Assembly: GCA_002395865.1 (NCBI GenBank)
Contig: DGVE01000051.1
Coordinates: 1-8,293 of the forward strand
DNA length: 8,293 nucleotides
Direction: 5' to 3'
From: Lachnospiraceae bacterium UBA4292
GTDB lineage: Bacteria > Bacillota > Clostridia > Lachnospirales > Lachnospiraceae
Positions 6,247-8,293 of this stretch are shown piece after piece; the stretch's first letter is position 1, and each line of letters opens with the position of its first letter. Under the pieces are notes generated by a model that did no database searches, was not told where the DNA came from, and saw nothing but the letters and a program-made list of their open reading frames with translations. A program made the position numbers and the translations under genes.

Positions 6247-6382
6247 CTTCGGTTTACACGAGTATAACGCCTTTATAATCCGAAGTCAAGAGCATAATTT
6301 GGCATCAAACTTCGGTTTATGTGTGCAAATTTCCTTTATAAGTCGAAGTTTGGCTTATAATGTGCATATCATCCTCGGTTTA
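6247..6382. repeat. 63-bp-period repeat array around the ATPase promoter
   Basis: Units begin at 6247, 6310 and 6373, exactly 63 bases apart. The first two are 40-bp modules (6247-6286 and 6310-6349), each opening with CTTCGGTTTA, carrying CCTTTATAA in the middle at the same offset, and closing with (C)CGAAGT, so each has inverted arms (CTTCGG and CCGAAG). The third keeps only CCTCGGTTTA and has lost its right half. The spacers also share an ATAAT at the same 63-base offset. The first module overlaps the promoter -35 and the predicted start region, as an operator would. Confidence 0.8.
6261..6289 (-). promoter_or_regulatory. Sigma-A-type promoter of the ATPase gene
   Basis: Minus-strand -35 TTGACT (6289-6284), 17-base spacer and -10 TATACT (6266-6261). 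The predicted start near 6254 gives a leader of about 27 bases before ATG 6227. The inverted arms of the proximal 40-bp module sit on the -35 box (6280-6286) and around the predicted start (6247-6252), a layout suited to repression. The second module has no matching -10, so only one promoter is active in this reading. Confidence 0.8.
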
Positions 6383-6395
6383 TACTCAGTACAGC

Positions 6396-6419
6396 GGTAG
6401 TTTACTACCCGGTGACCGG
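6396..6419. repeat. Back-to-back inverted repeats after engB
   Basis: GGTAGTTTACTACC (6396-6409, 6-bp arms with TT between) abuts CCGGTGACCGG (6409-6419, 5-bp arms around G). They start 7 bases after the engB stop on the minus strand. Neither has a following T run, so this is not a standard intrinsic terminator; they could mark the 3' end of the lon-engB message or a protein site. No better engB terminator is visible before the ATPase promoter. Confidence 0.5.
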
Positions 6420-6426
6420 TCAGATC

Positions 6427-7047
6427 CTACGCCTCAACTGCGACCACGCCCTCTATGTAGCGCAGTATGTCGTCACGTCCCGCCTTCGTGGTGGCGGAGA
6501 ATGCGAAGAAAGGATCCGCGGGGCCCAGCCCGAGCGCGGTTCGGATGATTCGCGTCTGCTTGGCAGACTCGGAGCGGTTCAGCTTGTCGAGCTTCGTCGC
6601 GATGACCGCGGGCGTAAAGCCCGCGCCCCTCATCCACTCCATCATCTGCACATCGTCCTTCGTGGGCACGTGCCTTATGTCCACGAGAAGTATCACCGCC
6701 CCAAGTGCCTTCGAAGAGGACAGGTAGCGGTTGATCATCGTGCCCCATTTGCCGCGCTCCTCGGCGCTTACACGCGCGTAACCGTAACCCGGAAGGTCAG
6801 TCAGATAAAAGTCCAGCTCCTTCGTGCGGTCATCGGTAAGATACTGCACGCGGTAGAAATTTATTGTCTGCGTCTTGCCCGGCTCAGACGATGTCCTGGC
6901 ATATGACTTGCGGTTTACGAGCGCGTTTATCAGCGAGGACTTACCCACATTCGACCTGCCGGCAAACGCTATCTCACACTTCTCGTTCTGCGGCAGCTTC
7001 GACGTGATGCCTATGACTGTTTCCAGGTTTACATTTTTGATGATCAT
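6427..7047 (-). CDS. engB: EngB/YsxC (YihA) ribosome-assembly GTPase
   Basis: 206 aa, complete and normal length for the family. All G motifs are visible: G1 GRSNVGKS (residues 30-37), the EPGKTQTINFY switch region (55-65) containing G2, G3 DLPGYGYA (84-91), G4 TKLDK (151-155) and G5 SATTK (184-188). This GTPase is essential in Bacillus subtilis and Escherichia coli and acts in late assembly of the large (50S) ribosomal subunit. The start ATG overlaps the lon stop codon as ATGA (7047-7044), so translation is probably coupled to lon; a purine-rich GGGGG lies 10 bases upstream inside lon. The lon-engB pair is the same order as lonA-ysxC of Bacillus and is typical of Firmicutes. No promoter of its own is visible. 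Confidence 0.97.
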   Translation of the reverse strand: MIIKNVNLETVIGITSKLPQNEKCEIAFAGRSNVGKSSLINALVNRKSYARTSSEPGKTQTINFYRVQYLTDDRTKELDFYLTDLPGYGYARVSAEERGKWGTMINRYLSSSKALGAVILLVDIRHVPTKDDVQMMEWMRGAGFTPAVIATKLDKLNRSESAKQTRIIRTALGLGPADPFFAFSATTKAGRDDILRYIEGVVAVEA

Positions 7048-8293
7048 AGTGTCGTAGCCCCCGCTATAACCTGCTCCATCTCGCTGACGAAGTTTATCTT
7101 CATATCGCCGATGACCTCACCGTCGAGCTCCGCCACATCCGCCTCGTTGGTCACCGGTACGAATACCTGCTCCATGCCGGCGGTATTTGCGGCAAGTATC
7201 TTCTCGCGAAGACCGCCTATGGGCAGTATCCTTCCGCGAAGAGTCACCTCTCCGGTCATGGCCACATTCCCCTTCACGGGAGTGTTGGTCACAGCGCTGT
7301 AAATGGCAGTCGCAAATGTGATGCCCGCGCTCGGGCCGTCCTTCGGGACCGCGCCCTCAGGAACGTGAAGATGGATATCATGCTTTTCGAAGAAGTCCTC
7401 GCCCACCGCGTCAGAGCAGATGGAGCGCACATACGAGAGGGCAGTCTGGGCGCTCTCCTTCATGACATCGCCCTGTTTGCCTGTGAGAAGCAGCGTGCCC
7501 TTACCGTCGAGAACATTCACCTCGACCTCGAGCACCTCTCCTCCGGCGGCAGTCCACGCGAGGCCTCGCACGATGCCCACAGCGTCTTTGTGATCATACT
7601 CGTCAGGTTTGTAGATGACCTTGCCGAGGTAGTCCGGAAGTGAAGCCTGCGTTATAGTAAAGCTCTCCCTGCCCTCCTCGAGCATGAGTCTCGCGCACTT
7701 TCTGCAGATTGCACCGATCTTTCTCTCCAGTTCCCTGACGCCCGCCTCACGGGTGTAGAGCTTTATAATCCCTTTCACGGCATCATCGGTGAATTCTATC
7801 GTGTCCTCCCCTATGCCGTGCTTTCCCACCTGCTTGCGTATAAGATACTTTTTCGCGATGTGCTCCTTCTCGACCTGGGTATAGCTGTCCACCGTGATCA
7901 GCTCCACCCTGTCGCGAAGAGGCGCGGGAATGCCCGCCGGATCATTTGCCGTGGCGATAAATATCACCTGCGAAAGGTTTATCGGCAGCTCAACGAAGTT
8001 GTCCCGAAATGCCACGTTCTGCTCAGAGTCCAATACTTCCAGCAGTGCTGAAGAAGGGTCTCCCTTGTAGTCCTTTCCGAGCTTGTCCAGCTCATCGAGA
8101 AGTATCACAGGATTCGCCGTCTTCGCCTGCCTAAGAGCCGCCACGATCCTACCCGGCATGGCTCCGATATATGTCTTTCTGTGCCCGCGTATCTCCGCCT
8201 CGTCGTGTATTCCTCCGAGACTTATTCGCACGTATTTTCTGCCCAGAGCCTCGGCTATGGATCTCGCGATACTGGTCTTACCTGTTCCGGGAG
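7044..8293 (-). CDS. lon: ATP-dependent protease La (Lon), 3' part
   Basis: The last 415 codons are present; the beginning lies beyond the right edge, which cuts inside the Walker A motif (PGTGKTS visible). A GTG at 8231 is only an internal Val, not a start. Then follow Walker B VILLDELDKLG, sensor 1 FIATAND, the arginine-finger region PAPLRDRVE, sensor 2 GVRELERKIG, and the proteolytic domain with catalytic Ser in PKDGPSAG (codon 7331-7329) and catalytic Lys in GGLREKILAA. This is a standard soluble LonA catalytic half with an intact Ser-Lys dyad. Lon is the cytoplasmic AAA+ protease that degrades misfolded and short-lived regulatory proteins. It overlaps engB by 4 bases. The upstream control region is out of view. 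Confidence 0.97.
   Translation of the reverse strand, partial: PGTGKTSIARSIAEALGRKYVRISLGGIHDEAEIRGHRKTYIGAMPGRIVAALRQAKTANPVILLDELDKLGKDYKGDPSSALLEVLDSEQNVAFRDNFVELPINLSQVIFIATANDPAGIPAPLRDRVELITVDSYTQVEKEHIAKKYLIRKQVGKHGIGEDTIEFTDDAVKGIIKLYTREAGVRELERKIGAICRKCARLMLEEGRESFTITQASLPDYLGKVIYKPDEYDHKDAVGIVRGLAWTAAGGEVLEVEVNVLDGKGTLLLTGKQGDVMKESAQTALSYVRSICSDAVGEDFFEKHDIHLHVPEGAVPKDGPSAGITFATAIYSAVTNTPVKGNVAMTGEVTLRGRILPIGGLREKILAANTAGMEQVFVPVTNEADVAELDGEVIGDMKINFVSEMEQVIAGATTL

Noticed and set aside
6228..6426. CRISPR-like array from the 63-bp periodic units
   Set aside because: Only two full units and one half, the units are diverged and the spacers are themselves similar, and a promoter lies inside; no cas genes nearby.
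8232..8293. GTG at 8231 as the start of a short Lon-like protein
   Set aside because: The frame continues upstream to the window edge through PGTGKTS and the normal Lon sequence, so the GTG is an internal Val codon.

Overview
The window looks like chromosomal DNA of a Firmicute of the class Clostridia, most likely a Lachnospiraceae-type gut anaerobe. The grounds are the lon-engB (ysxC) gene order with overlapping stop and start codons, strong GGAGG-type ribosome binding sites, sigma-A-like promoters, a Gram-positive lipoprotein with an NlpC/P60 domain, and small membrane proteins with a zinc ribbon. The assignment to a family is inference. No RNA gene, CRISPR array, transposase or integrase is visible.

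Layout from left to right. Positions 1-1202 (minus) hold the 5' end of an unrecognised conserved gene, preceded by a 326-aa two-pass membrane protein with an outward TPM-like domain and a C-terminal zinc ribbon; the pair is driven by a good promoter at 1257-1285. A divergent region (1203-1460) also carries the promoter for a plus-strand DHH/DHHA1 phosphoesterase (1461-2384), which ends before a cluster of palindromes and a strong, probably bidirectional terminator (2498-2540). Positions 2532-3126 hold gene debris: a small or decayed minus-strand reading frame, a perfect 14-bp terminator-type hairpin, and the cut-off 3' end of the next gene. Positions 3127-4743 (minus) encode an NlpC/P60 cell-wall lipoprotein with two Ig-like repeats. 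Its coding sequence appears to have continued to 2959 but is interrupted by two close in-frame stops. Positions 4791-6227 (minus) encode an ATPase_2/DUF234 ATPase with a nuclease-like C-terminus, expressed from a promoter embedded in a 63-bp-period operator-like repeat array (6247-6382). Positions 6427-8293 (minus) are engB and the 3' part of lon.

The housekeeping genes at both ends and the DHH gene are rich in G/C-ending codons, while the ATPase, the C-terminal half of the lipoprotein and the debris at 2540-3126 are visibly richer in A+T. The simplest reading is that the ATPase-lipoprotein block was acquired or is evolving fast between a conserved lon-engB operon and the DHH locus. lon and engB are translationally coupled. 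The ATPase and the lipoprotein are separated by 47 bases without an obvious promoter or terminator and may be co-transcribed, but nothing in the sequence shows that they work together. The most interesting signals are the phased repeat array around the ATPase promoter and the interrupted 3' end of the lipoprotein gene.
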